A stretch of DNA of 6,124 nucleotides from Treponema sp. UBA7570 (GCA_002477955.1 DLLE01000035.1:1-6124); one strand, 5' to 3'. Counted from the first letter of the stretch, positions 1-5,682 are shown. Notes: a model not told the origin generated them from the sequence alone. Numbers and translations: made by a program.

Positions 1-1592
1 TCTATTGCCGTATGATTTTCGATTGTTTTCTTTAGCTCATCGCTTTCGTATGAATTTTTCTTGTCAAACGAGACAAAAATCTGCTTTTCAGACTTTTCAT
101 ATTCCTCAAAAATTTTTATGACACGGTTATCGCTCAAATTTTTGAACAGAATTGAGTCGTGAATCACAAACGGAAGTCTTGTAAGCTCAAGAAGCGCAAT
201 GTCATACAAAATCATGTTAACATAGGCGGTTCCGGTTCCGCTGTCCTTAGGAGCATAAAAACTGTAACTAGACGCGGAATTTAAATTAAGGCGGGGCGCA
301 TAACTGTTATTTCCATTTACATTAACGCTAAGCACTTCGAGCTTTTTATTGATTTTTAAAACAATTTCTTCAAGTATTAAATTTTTTTTACCGTCAAGCT
401 CAATTTTCGTTTCTTTTAGCTGTCTTGAAATCTGCTCGGAATTTTTATAAAAAGCAATTTGCCCTTCAAGCTCGTTTTTCTGAATTGAAACTGCGGCGTA
501 TTGCTCAAGAATTTTTTTTGGAATTGAAACAGGAACGCTAAGCTCAGTAAGTTTTTGCGTTGCTTCTATTAAATTCTTTTCGTTTCCGGATATTTTGTCT
601 TCAAGTTTTAAAAGCTCTTCCTCTGTTTCTTCTTTTAGGATTTTTGTAATCTGCTTATGGAAATTCTGAATTTCTTCAAGATGCGGAATATTTACATAAG
701 GGAAAAATGATTTTAGCTCTTCAAAATTTTCTTTTTGAATTTTTGTTCCAGAACCAAGATTAGCTTCCATAATTGATTTTTCATTCAGAAGTCTTGTCCT
801 ATTTCTTCTTAAAACCGTGATTTGCTTTTCAAGCTCTGCCGCCTGTGCCGCCCGCTTTGCATCAACAGTTTCTGTCTGAATTTTGTTTGACTCTGCAATT
901 TGTGCTAGCTCTTCATTTAACTGGTCAAGCCTGATTTCTGACTCTTTCAGCTGGGAGAGACTTTTTATCTTTCCGTTTTTTACGATTTTTGATTTTTCAA
1001 CAGAGGAAAACTCTTCTTTTTCTGATTGAATTGCAGCTGATTTTTCTTCAAGAGTTTTTATTTCATCATATTCTTCAAACAGTTTTATAAGATTCCGCAA
1101 GATTCCTGTTTTTCCGCCGTTATGATTTTCAACGCCGACTATATTTTTGATTTCGCTGGAATCCTTTCCAAAAATCCGAACAGATGATGTTACGGCCTGC
1201 CTGAACGACAAGCCTGTTTCTGCTAGATTATATTTTTCAAGCAGGAATTTCTTAAAGTCAACATCGCTTATTTTTTTCGTTATATTAAAATGCTCATCGC
1301 AGACTGCAACTTCTTTAGGATTTTCTGTTGAGCGTGAAAAATAATATGTCTCGTTGTCAAATTCAAGGCAGAAATTTATTTTATGGTTTCCGACTTCTTC
1401 TAGCAGCTCCTTTTGAGAACAATAACTGTCTCCGCCGAAGCAAAAATCAACAGCAAACAGAAAAGTGCTTTTTCCGATTGAATTTTCCGCATTGTCCTCG
1501 CCAAGACAAATATTCAGTCCCGGGAAAAATTCAATCTTTCCGCGCGGACTTCCGTTTTCTATAAATTTTTCACATTCAATGAATTTCAGCAT
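1..1592 (-). CDS. ABC-3C system ATPase, DUF2326 type (partial, C-terminus off window)
   Basis: SMC/Rad50-like ABC ATPase, the motor subunit of an ABC-three-component conflict system. 530 residues are visible; the end lies beyond base 1, probably only some tens of residues. What is seen: a Walker A of the divergent DUF2326 form, A-E-N-S-I-G-K-S-T, at residues 35-43; a Glu/Lys-rich coiled coil from about 171 to 420; the DUF2326 hallmark F-F-P (296-298) followed by F-H (311-312); a signature-like S-G-T-G-T-A at 451-456; and Walker B with the family's F-V-I-H-D-S at 475-480, where D479 would coordinate magnesium. No catalytic Glu directly follows this Asp (H-D-S), which I recall as normal for DUF2326. 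The ATG overlaps the end of the upstream gene by 7 nt, so translation is probably coupled. The family is thought to sense nucleic-acid structures or invading DNA and gate an effector; that role here is inference. Confidence 0.9.
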   Translation of the reverse strand, partial: MLKFIECEKFIENGSPRGKIEFFPGLNICLGEDNAENSIGKSTFLFAVDFCFGGDSYCSQKELLEEVGNHKINFCLEFDNETYYFSRSTENPKEVAVCDEHFNITKKISDVDFKKFLLEKYNLAETGLSFRQAVTSSVRIFGKDSSEIKNIVGVENHNGGKTGILRNLIKLFEEYDEIKTLEEKSAAIQSEKEEFSSVEKSKIVKNGKIKSLSQLKESEIRLDQLNEELAQIAESNKIQTETVDAKRAAQAAELEKQITVLRRNRTRLLNEKSIMEANLGSGTKIQKENFEELKSFFPYVNIPHLEEIQNFHKQITKILKEETEEELLKLEDKISGNEKNLIEATQKLTELSVPVSIPKKILEQYAAVSIQKNELEGQIAFYKNSEQISRQLKETKIELDGKKNLILEEIVLKINKKLEVLSVNVNGNNSYAPRLNLNSASSYSFYAPKDSGTGTAYVNMILYDIALLELTRLPFVIHDSILFKNLSDNRVIKIFEEYEKSEKQIFVSFDKKNSYESDELKKTIENHTAI

Positions 1593-1810
1593 AATTCTAT
1601 TCTCTCCGATTTTTGGTCAAATTTTATTTTTCCAAGCGCAAAAAGAACCGTGAGGCAGTCTGCAAAATCGCTTGTATTTTTAAATATCTTTTTGTTTGCC
1701 TTGTAAACTTCAGCTGGGCTGCAATCCTTTTCTTCTAAGAATTTTAGAACCGGCGCAAGTTTTGAAAGGCAGCTTTCTTTATATGTGAATATTTTTGAAG
1801 GAAGTTTCAT
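1586..1810 (-). CDS. ABC-3C system middle component (MC6/MC7-like)
   Basis: A 74-residue protein between the HNH-like gene and the DUF2326 ATPase. It begins M-K-L-P-S-K-I and ends in a helix plus short beta element around L-F-A-L-G-K-I-K-F (about residues 55-63). This start and the L-x-A-L-G-x-I close match what I recall of the small middle components (MC6/MC7 types) of ABC-three-component systems, which look like small winged-helix adaptors linking the ATPase to the effector. I cannot separate MC6 from MC7 by eye; MC7 seems slightly closer. Its ATG overlaps the preceding stop in an ATGA (4 nt), and its own stop overlaps the ATPase start by 7 nt. The tight packing indicates coupled translation and fixed subunit ratios. 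It has no signal peptide or membrane segment, so it is probably cytoplasmic. Family assignment rests on length, ends and context. Confidence 0.8.
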   Translation of the reverse strand: MKLPSKIFTYKESCLSKLAPVLKFLEEKDCSPAEVYKANKKIFKNTSDFADCLTVLFALGKIKFDQKSERIELC

Positions 1811-3045
1811 TGTTGCGCCGCCTCCCTGAAAATTTCGCAGGACTGGACAAAATAGCTTGCAAGAATCTGGCTGGCGATATAGCTGGTTTTTGACATATTA
1901 TGAAAACGTCCTGAAATCGCCTCAAAGATTTGAGTTTTTTCAATTTTTTCAGCTTCCAGGTTTTCATAGATATGCTTTACTGACTTTCGGAATTTTGCTT
2001 CATTGAAATTTTCTTTTTCAACTTTCTGCTTTAGAAGTCCGTTTATGAAGTTAAAATACTTTACAACGCGCGGCTTTATCTCATCTTCCAAAAAATGTTC
2101 TGACGGAAGAAATTTTTTCTTAAGCTCAACCGGGCTGTAATTGAGTTCGCTGAGTTCTGAACCATCGGCATTTGTGATTTTCTCTATTAAAGCTGTTATG
2201 TCCTGCTCTATTTTTTCTTCAGCTGCAAATTCCGAAACCTCTTCATTTTTCTGCATACGCCTCTTGATTTCACAAAGCCTTAAAATATCATGCTCCGTTT
2301 TTTGCATATTGAGCTTTGCGGCACATTCCGGACAGACTGCAAGCAAATTATAAATCCTGTCGTAAGGTTTCTGCGGATTTATCTGGATTATCTGAAAATA
2401 CGGCTGCTTGTCTTCCTCTTTTTTGACATAGAGAGGCTTTGAGCACTCCGGCAGCGGACACAAACTGTTGCATTCCTGCAAAAGGCTCAGTCCGTATTTT
2501 TGCTCCAAGTCTTTTTGCCCGGAGTTTGTATTTAATAAAACTTTCTCCTGTTTTTTTCCTGATGCAATATCTGAGATGATTTGAAGAAATACATCCGCAC
2601 ATTTTTCAGGAAGCGCTTTTATATCAGTGTCTTCAACTCCTAGCTCATTTGCCAAATTTGTTTTCAGGTCAACTGACAAGGAATCTATCTTGTCGATAAA
2701 TTCTGTTGAATCAAAATTTGACTTTATAAAGACTGCGTTTTTCTCGCTTATTTTTTTCGAACCGCGAAAATATCCATTTAATGTACTTGTGTTCATTTTC
2801 AAGAATGGATTATTTTGATTGCAAAAAAATCCATCATCACCCAAATACACAAGACTCAAAAGCTCCAGCACAAATTTAGGATGCTCATCTCCTAAACCAA
2901 TATAAGAATATAAAATTCTAGAAAAATCAGAAAATTCCAACTGCTCCCCTTTTTCATTCATTTGGCCAATGGTGGACAACGACGGCCAGTGACGGCCAAC
3001 TTCTTTTTCAAATGGACTGTATCTTAGTTCCTGTAAGACAAACAC
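1807..3045 (-). CDS. ABC-3C system effector/C-terminal-domain protein with degenerate HNH-like zinc core
   Basis: First gene of the ABC-3C operon, 412 residues from a GTG at 3045. Three parts can be seen. Residues about 37-160 form a helical N-terminal domain. Residues about 192-247 form a treble-clef/HNH-like core with Cys pairs C196-x4-C201 and C238-x2-C241, a P-Y-F-Q-I-I-Q-I-N-P strand and N233 in Y-N-L-L-A-V-C-P-E-C. Residues about 275-410 form a helical domain, probably the conserved ABC-3C C-terminal interaction domain. In active HNH nucleases the strand before the P carries a catalytic His; here that place is Q221, so the core may bind zinc or DNA without cutting. The start is uncertain: no good ribosome site precedes the GTG, and an in-frame ATG at 2961 (residue 29) lies nearer the first recognisable domain. 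The alternative to an effector role is a pure recruitment subunit. Confidence 0.8.
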   Translation of the reverse strand: MFVLQELRYSPFEKEVGRHWPSLSTIGQMNEKGEQLEFSDFSRILYSYIGLGDEHPKFVLELLSLVYLGDDGFFCNQNNPFLKMNTSTLNGYFRGSKKISEKNAVFIKSNFDSTEFIDKIDSLSVDLKTNLANELGVEDTDIKALPEKCADVFLQIISDIASGKKQEKVLLNTNSGQKDLEQKYGLSLLQECNSLCPLPECSKPLYVKKEEDKQPYFQIIQINPQKPYDRIYNLLAVCPECAAKLNMQKTEHDILRLCEIKRRMQKNEEVSEFAAEEKIEQDITALIEKITNADGSELSELNYSPVELKKKFLPSEHFLEDEIKPRVVKYFNFINGLLKQKVEKENFNEAKFRKSVKHIYENLEAEKIEKTQIFEAISGRFHNMSKTSYIASQILASYFVQSCEIFREAAQQ

Positions 3046-3082
3046 AAAATGTCTTGCAGGCTGCGTTGCAGTCTTTTTAATA

Positions 3083-3091
3083 ATTATACCA
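3083..3091 (-). promoter_or_regulatory. Extended -10 promoter of the ABC-3C operon
   Basis: Read on the minus strand, the stretch is TGGTATAAT: a perfect TATAAT box preceded by the TG of an extended -10. No convincing -35 lies 17 nt upstream, which is usual for extended -10 promoters. A start of transcription near 3076 would give a leader of about 30 nt before the GTG at 3045, or about 115 nt before the ATG at 2961. The motif is read directly from sequence; activity is inference. Confidence 0.6.
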
Positions 3092-3126
3092 TACTTTTTT
3101 GAACTTTATTAGAAAGTGTGGTTTGT

Positions 3127-3133
3127 GAGGTGG
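3127..3133 (+). promoter_or_regulatory. Ribosome binding site deciding the start of the HU-like gene
   Basis: GAGGTGG lies directly before the ATG at 3136 and pairs well with the 16S rRNA 3' end. A GTG at 3118 would extend the frame by six codons, but it has no comparable site, and the family normally begins M-A-T-I-A. The ATG is therefore chosen. Confidence 0.7.
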
Positions 3134-3135
3134 CT

Positions 3136-3885
3136 ATGGCTACTATTGCTTCGGAGTTCAAGAACTCCACAAACAAAATCAGTGTTTCAATCCGCAAGCT
3201 TGTCTATGAGGAAACTGAAACATTCGTGGGTCGTGTTTCACGGAATACAGTGAACATTGACAATCTTATAATGGAGATTTGCGAAAGAAATCCCGCCTAC
3301 AATGAGTATGAGCTTAAAAAATTCGCAAAGGATTTAAAAGCAGGAATTCTTTCAAATCTGTCAAACGCAAAATCTGTAAACCTGCTGGACTTGGGAACGC
3401 TTTACATCGCGCTTTCAGGCGGAATGAAAATCGCCCCAAAGACAGCAAGCGAGATTTCTTCTCTTACAGTGAAATTTACACCTTCAAAAACTTTGACTGA
3501 ATCTGTAGGAAAAATCGAGATAGATAAAATTGTTTATACAGATTCAGCTCCACTTATAAGCAGTGTAAAGTGTCTTTGGGACGGAGTTGAAGAAAAAGCT
3601 GTAAAGCCCGGAAAACTTGTGAGCATTACAGGAAGCAGGCTAAAGCTTGAAGGTGCGGAATGCGGCTTATATTTCTGCCCTGTCGATGAAGACGGCGAAG
3701 CAGAGGCGGATGAGACAAAATGGCTCAAGTGCGTTTTAACAAGGAATCTTCCAAAAACACTGGAAGCCTACGTTCCAGATAATCTTACGCCCGGTGAAAA
3801 GTATGCGGTTGCCATAAAAACAAGGCCTACGGCAGACGGCACATATTCAGTCGGATTCAGTGAAAACCTGAAAGTCGCTGAATAA
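3136..3885 (+). CDS. HU-like DNA-binding protein with C-terminal DUF4469 domain
   Basis: A 249-residue protein. Residues 1-115 resemble the HU/IHF-like DNA-binding domain of the Bacteroides/Treponema type: helix-rich at 40-78, with basic residues and L-G-T-L-Y-I at 86-91. Residues about 137-247 look like DUF4469, an Ig-like beta domain with V-S-I-T-G-S-R-L-K-L-E-G at 162-173 and a final Y-A-V-A-I-K-T-R strand at 223-230. The length fits the family. Such proteins probably bind and bend DNA as nucleoid or element-associated factors; the job of the Ig-like half is not known to me. The gene is divergent from the ABC-3C operon, sharing about 90 bp of upstream DNA, and is closed by a strong terminator, so it is probably transcribed alone. 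It may be an ordinary chromosomal gene beside the island rather than a part of the defence system. Confidence 0.85.
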   Translation: MATIASEFKNSTNKISVSIRKLVYEETETFVGRVSRNTVNIDNLIMEICERNPAYNEYELKKFAKDLKAGILSNLSNAKSVNLLDLGTLYIALSGGMKIAPKTASEISSLTVKFTPSKTLTESVGKIEIDKIVYTDSAPLISSVKCLWDGVEEKAVKPGKLVSITGSRLKLEGAECGLYFCPVDEDGEAEADETKWLKCVLTRNLPKTLEAYVPDNLTPGEKYAVAIKTRPTADGTYSVGFSENLKVAE

Positions 3886-3894
3886 GAAATCCAT

Positions 3895-3950
3895 TCAGTT
3901 TTCCGTGTCGGTTTTTCTAAAAAGATAATCGGCGCGGAAGACTGATTTTT
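3895..3950 (+). terminator. Intrinsic terminator after the HU-like gene
   Basis: A 16-bp stem pairs 3895-3910 with 3930-3945, including three T-G wobbles, and is followed at once by five T (3946-3950). The loop itself can fold (TTTTT CT AAAAA). The wobble positions keep pairing on the plus-strand RNA, and only the plus strand has the T run, so it terminates the HU-like gene. The loop carries GATAAT at 3924-3929, one base off a -10 box. Confidence 0.8.
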
Positions 3951-3951
3951 G

Positions 3952-3957
3952 AAAGGA
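3952..3957 (+). promoter_or_regulatory. Ribosome binding site of the DUF4417 gene
   Basis: AAAGGA, eight bases before the ATG at 3966. It begins just one base after the terminator T run, so the transcript that uses it must start inside the terminator region or come from readthrough. Confidence 0.55.
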
Positions 3958-3965
3958 ATAATAAG

Positions 3966-4721
3966 ATGGAGAATATTTTTCAACCATATCTATTCGATGA
4001 TTTGGACTTTTGCAAAAAAGAAAAGCTAAAGAAAAATCTGATTGATGACGGATTCAATGCTGAACTTGTTAAAAATGCAATTTTTGACGGCTTGCTTGAG
4101 ATTCCGCTTATCAGAAATCCTAAAGAAATTTTAATTCCAAAGACGATGATTCCGTTCAGCAAAATGAACAGAAGTGAAACTCTCAACGAATTTGTCTGCT
4201 TCTATGAAAACGATTTAAAATTCCGAGACATTTTGACTTCAACAAAAGAAAATCTTGAAAAAATCAAGAAATTTTCCGGAGCCATATCTCCCGACTGCTC
4301 TCTTTATTACGATATGCCGCTTGTTCTGCAGATGACAAATCTTTACCTGAATCATCAAATCGGTCATTACCTTCAAGAGCAAGGAATTTATGTAATTCCA
4401 AATGTTCGTTTTGGCGATGAGCGCACATACAAACGCATTATTCCTGACGAACCGCCATTCGCCTTTTTGGGGCTTGAAAAACACGGAATTTATTCAATAG
4501 GAACTTACGGCTGCTGCAAATCTTCTGAATACAAATTTCATTTAAAAGAAGGACTGCGCTCTTTTATAAAGGAAATTGAGCCAAAAATCATTCTTGTTTA
4601 CGGAGCAATGCCGGGAAAAATTTTTGATGAGTTCAAAAATTGCGGAGTCCAGTTTTTCCAATATGACAACTGGACTAAATCCCAGCATAAGAAACCGGAG
4701 GTGAAAAATGGGAAGCGGTAG
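3966..4721 (+). CDS. DUF4417 domain-containing protein
   Basis: A 251-residue protein whose second half carries the DUF4417 pattern as I know it: S-P-D-C-S-L-Y-Y-D-M-P at 108-118, N125 in M-T-N-L-Y, V-I-P-N-V-R-F-G-D-E at 143-152, an S-I-G-T-Y-G segment at 177-182 and V-Y-G at 211-213. The family is common in phages, plasmids and integrated elements of gut bacteria; its biochemical function is not established to my knowledge. The alternating strands and helices and the conserved polar residues suggest an enzyme-like alpha/beta fold (inference). The C-terminal tail is basic (K-K-P-E-V-K-N-G-K-R). It has no signal peptide or membrane segment. Its last 14 bases overlap the start of the toxin-like gene and contain that gene's start codon, while the Shine-Dalgarno lies just upstream inside this gene, so the two are translationally linked. 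Confidence 0.85.
   Translation: MENIFQPYLFDDLDFCKKEKLKKNLIDDGFNAELVKNAIFDGLLEIPLIRNPKEILIPKTMIPFSKMNRSETLNEFVCFYENDLKFRDILTSTKENLEKIKKFSGAISPDCSLYYDMPLVLQMTNLYLNHQIGHYLQEQGIYVIPNVRFGDERTYKRIIPDEPPFAFLGLEKHGIYSIGTYGCCKSSEYKFHLKEGLRSFIKEIEPKIILVYGAMPGKIFDEFKNCGVQFFQYDNWTKSQHKKPEVKNGKR
4697..4704 (+). promoter_or_regulatory. Perfect Shine-Dalgarno inside the DUF4417 gene
   Basis: GGAGGTGA, a full eight-base complement to the 16S rRNA tail, lies within the end of the DUF4417 gene and serves the ATG at 4708. It is the strongest ribosome site in the window and suggests high output of the toxin-like protein. Confidence 0.8.
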
Positions 4722-5046
4722 AAGCGGACTGTACAGCGGAACACGGGGAGGCAGAAACAGGCTTCCAAAAAATCCTGCGCAGATAAAGCATATTTTCAGA
4801 AAAAGCAAAGGACATCTTACAGACAATTTAAAAAACAGGAAAACTTTGCTAGACTTGATAAATGACGAGTCTTGTTATGCGGGAACAGATAAAGACGGCT
4901 GTAAATGGTATATAAAAATTGCGAAAAATGGCGCTCAATATTGGGCAAAAGTAAAAAACGGCAATTTAAGCAACGGCGGATATAACCGCTCTCCTAAAGA
5001 ATGGGATGAAACAACAGGATTATGTAAAAATCCTAACAAAAAATAA
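4708..5046 (+). CDS. Small basic toxin-like protein with G-S-G-R-S-G-L-Y leader
   Basis: A 112-residue, strongly basic protein (23 Lys/Arg against 9 Asp/Glu). It starts M-G-S-G-R-S-G-L-Y-S-G-T-R-G-G, a leader I recall from small mobile-element proteins in Firmicutes that carry polymorphic-toxin C-terminal domains. The rest looks like one compact nuclease-type domain: K-H-I-F-R at 27-31, G-H at 35-36, N-R-K at 43-45, then G-T-D-K-D-G-C-K-W-Y at 59-68, Q-Y-W-A-K-V at 77-82, and N-G-G-Y-N-R-S-P-K-E-W at 89-99. The H28/R31/H36 cluster and the following sheet resemble barnase/EndoU/colicin-RelE-like RNase toxins, but the exact family is not identified and the catalytic residues are a guess. It has no signal peptide. 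The acidic product of the next gene is its likely antidote. An alternative is a harmless element-encoded nucleic-acid-binding protein. Confidence 0.65.
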   Translation: MGSGRSGLYSGTRGGRNRLPKNPAQIKHIFRKSKGHLTDNLKNRKTLLDLINDESCYAGTDKDGCKWYIKIAKNGAQYWAKVKNGNLSNGGYNRSPKEWDETTGLCKNPNKK

Positions 5047-5057
5047 GGAAGATAAAA

Positions 5058-5405
5058 ATGACAAATTTTGAATTATTTACATTGATGTACATTATATTAG
5101 ACAAAGAAAACGAAAGACACGGCAGGGCAAATGAATTGCTTACAGATTATGTGAGTGATTTAAATCCCTTTATTTGGAAAACAGAAGATTCTGCTGATCC
5201 GGCATATTTTTCAGAATTCAATGATTTTATGAAAAATAAAAAAATTGGCGACGATTTTGGCTATTCTTTAATTGCACAATTCATAAAGACAAATGATGGG
5301 TATTATTCAAGTTTGGAAAAATATTTTTTAATGACTTCAAAAGATGATTTTATAAAAATTGCAAAAAAATATCTTTCCGAACCGCACAAAGGCGGAAAAA
5401 ACTAA
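5058..5405 (+). CDS. Putative immunity protein for the toxin-like neighbour
   Basis: A 115-residue, probably cytoplasmic, mostly helical acidic protein (19 Asp/Glu against 15 Lys/Arg). It begins M-T-N-F-E-L-F-T-L-M-Y-I-I-L-D and has a D-L-N-P-F-I-W segment at 34-40 followed by S-A-D-P-A-Y-F at 45-51. No named family is assigned with confidence, though the opening and the N-P-F / A-D-P segments recall small proteins often found just after polymorphic-toxin genes. It starts 11 nt after the toxin-like stop, and a good ribosome site, AAGGAAG (5045-5051), overlaps that stop. Order, spacing, size and opposite charge all fit a toxin-immunity pair. This is inferred from context, not from a recognised immunity domain. 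Confidence 0.65.
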   Translation: MTNFELFTLMYIILDKENERHGRANELLTDYVSDLNPFIWKTEDSADPAYFSEFNDFMKNKKIGDDFGYSLIAQFIKTNDGYYSSLEKYFLMTSKDDFIKIAKKYLSEPHKGGKN

Positions 5406-5415
5406 TTCTTCCTCC

Positions 5416-5580
5416 AAAACAAAGGAGATGACCAAAAAGAAACTTTTATGTCATTATCGGGCTTGCCCCGATAATCTATTGAAAATTTTCAACAGATTGC
5501 TAATCAAGTTTTTTTCAGAAACATCGCAGTATCAAGTACGGCAATGACATTTAGAACTTATTAGCCAGCCCCTTTGTTTT
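5416..5580. repeat. Outer inverted repeat enclosing the palindromic element
   Basis: AAAACAAAGG at 5416-5425 is an exact inverted copy of CCTTTGTTTT at 5571-5580. The two copies sit almost symmetrically, 22 and 20 bases outside the ends of the inner repeat. Together they could be the true ends of a 165-bp MITE-like element. No clear target duplication is visible outside them, and ten matching bases in AT-rich DNA may arise by chance. Confidence 0.4.
5448..5550. repeat. Extragenic palindromic (MITE/REP-like) repeat
   Basis: A 103-bp element bounded by ATGTCATT (5448-5455) and its inverse AATGACAT (5543-5550). The left arm is a perfect 9-bp hairpin (5453-5461 with 5467-5475, loop CTTGC). The centre is the palindrome TTGAAAATTTTCAA (5479-5492), flanked by TCT and AGA. 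The right arm is degenerate: ATCAAG occurs twice (5503-5508 and 5531-5536), and the GTA-TCAAG-TAC hairpin is separated from the centre by about 35 bases. The TGTCATT, stem, CTTG, stem, AATCT layout is that of dispersed extragenic repeats seen in many genomes. It may also stabilise or end the upstream cassette mRNA. Confidence 0.7.
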
Positions 5581-5652
5581 ATAACATTTTATTTTTCCGG
5601 GTCAGAAAATCGTGATATGCAAGTGTCGCAATCCGCTTTGCGTCTTGCTTAC

Positions 5653-5676
5653 CGAGTTTTCCCTGCGGAAAACTCG
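5653..5676. repeat. Perfect 10-bp hairpin behind the aspS fragment
   Basis: CGAGTTTTCC (5653-5662) pairs with GGAAAACTCG (5667-5676) over a four-base loop. On the minus strand it follows the aspS stop codon by six bases, the usual place for a terminator, but no T run follows in either direction. It may be the original 3' processing or stabilising hairpin of aspS carried along with the fragment, or another dispersed palindrome. Confidence 0.6.
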
Positions 5677-5682
5677 CGCATA

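Larger units (their letters stand above)
5406..5682. other. Non-coding stretch between cassette and aspS fragment
   Basis: No credible gene on either strand. Short open frames here run through palindromic repeats and lack sensible ribosome sites; at 5428 an AAAGGAG touches the ATG with no spacing. The stretch holds the palindromic repeat, an outer inverted repeat and a hairpin, listed separately. No intrinsic terminator with a T run is seen directly behind the immunity gene. Confidence 0.7.

Noticed and set aside
1147..1653. Several short plus-strand open frames across the ATPase and middle-component genes
   Set aside because: They lie opposite a long minus-strand gene with clear motifs, lack ribosome sites and show no recognisable domain.
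2348..2602. Minus-strand frame of 84 codons inside the HNH-like gene
   Set aside because: Out-of-frame shadow of the longer gene, which has the conserved Cys pairs in its own frame.
3118..3135. GTG start giving six extra residues to the HU-like protein
   Set aside because: A good Shine-Dalgarno lies inside this stretch and serves the ATG at 3136; the family normally begins M-A-T.
5359..5547. Plus-strand frame crossing the palindromic repeat, with an AAAGGAG next to an ATG at 5428
   Set aside because: It runs through repeat DNA, its ribosome site touches the ATG with no spacing, and it has no protein-like pattern.
5448..5550. CRISPR-like array
   Set aside because: The repeats are inverted and nested, with no direct repeat and spacer periodicity and no cas genes nearby.
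5653..5676. Intrinsic terminator for the aspS fragment
   Set aside because: The stem is perfect but no T run follows on either strand, so it is kept only as a hairpin.
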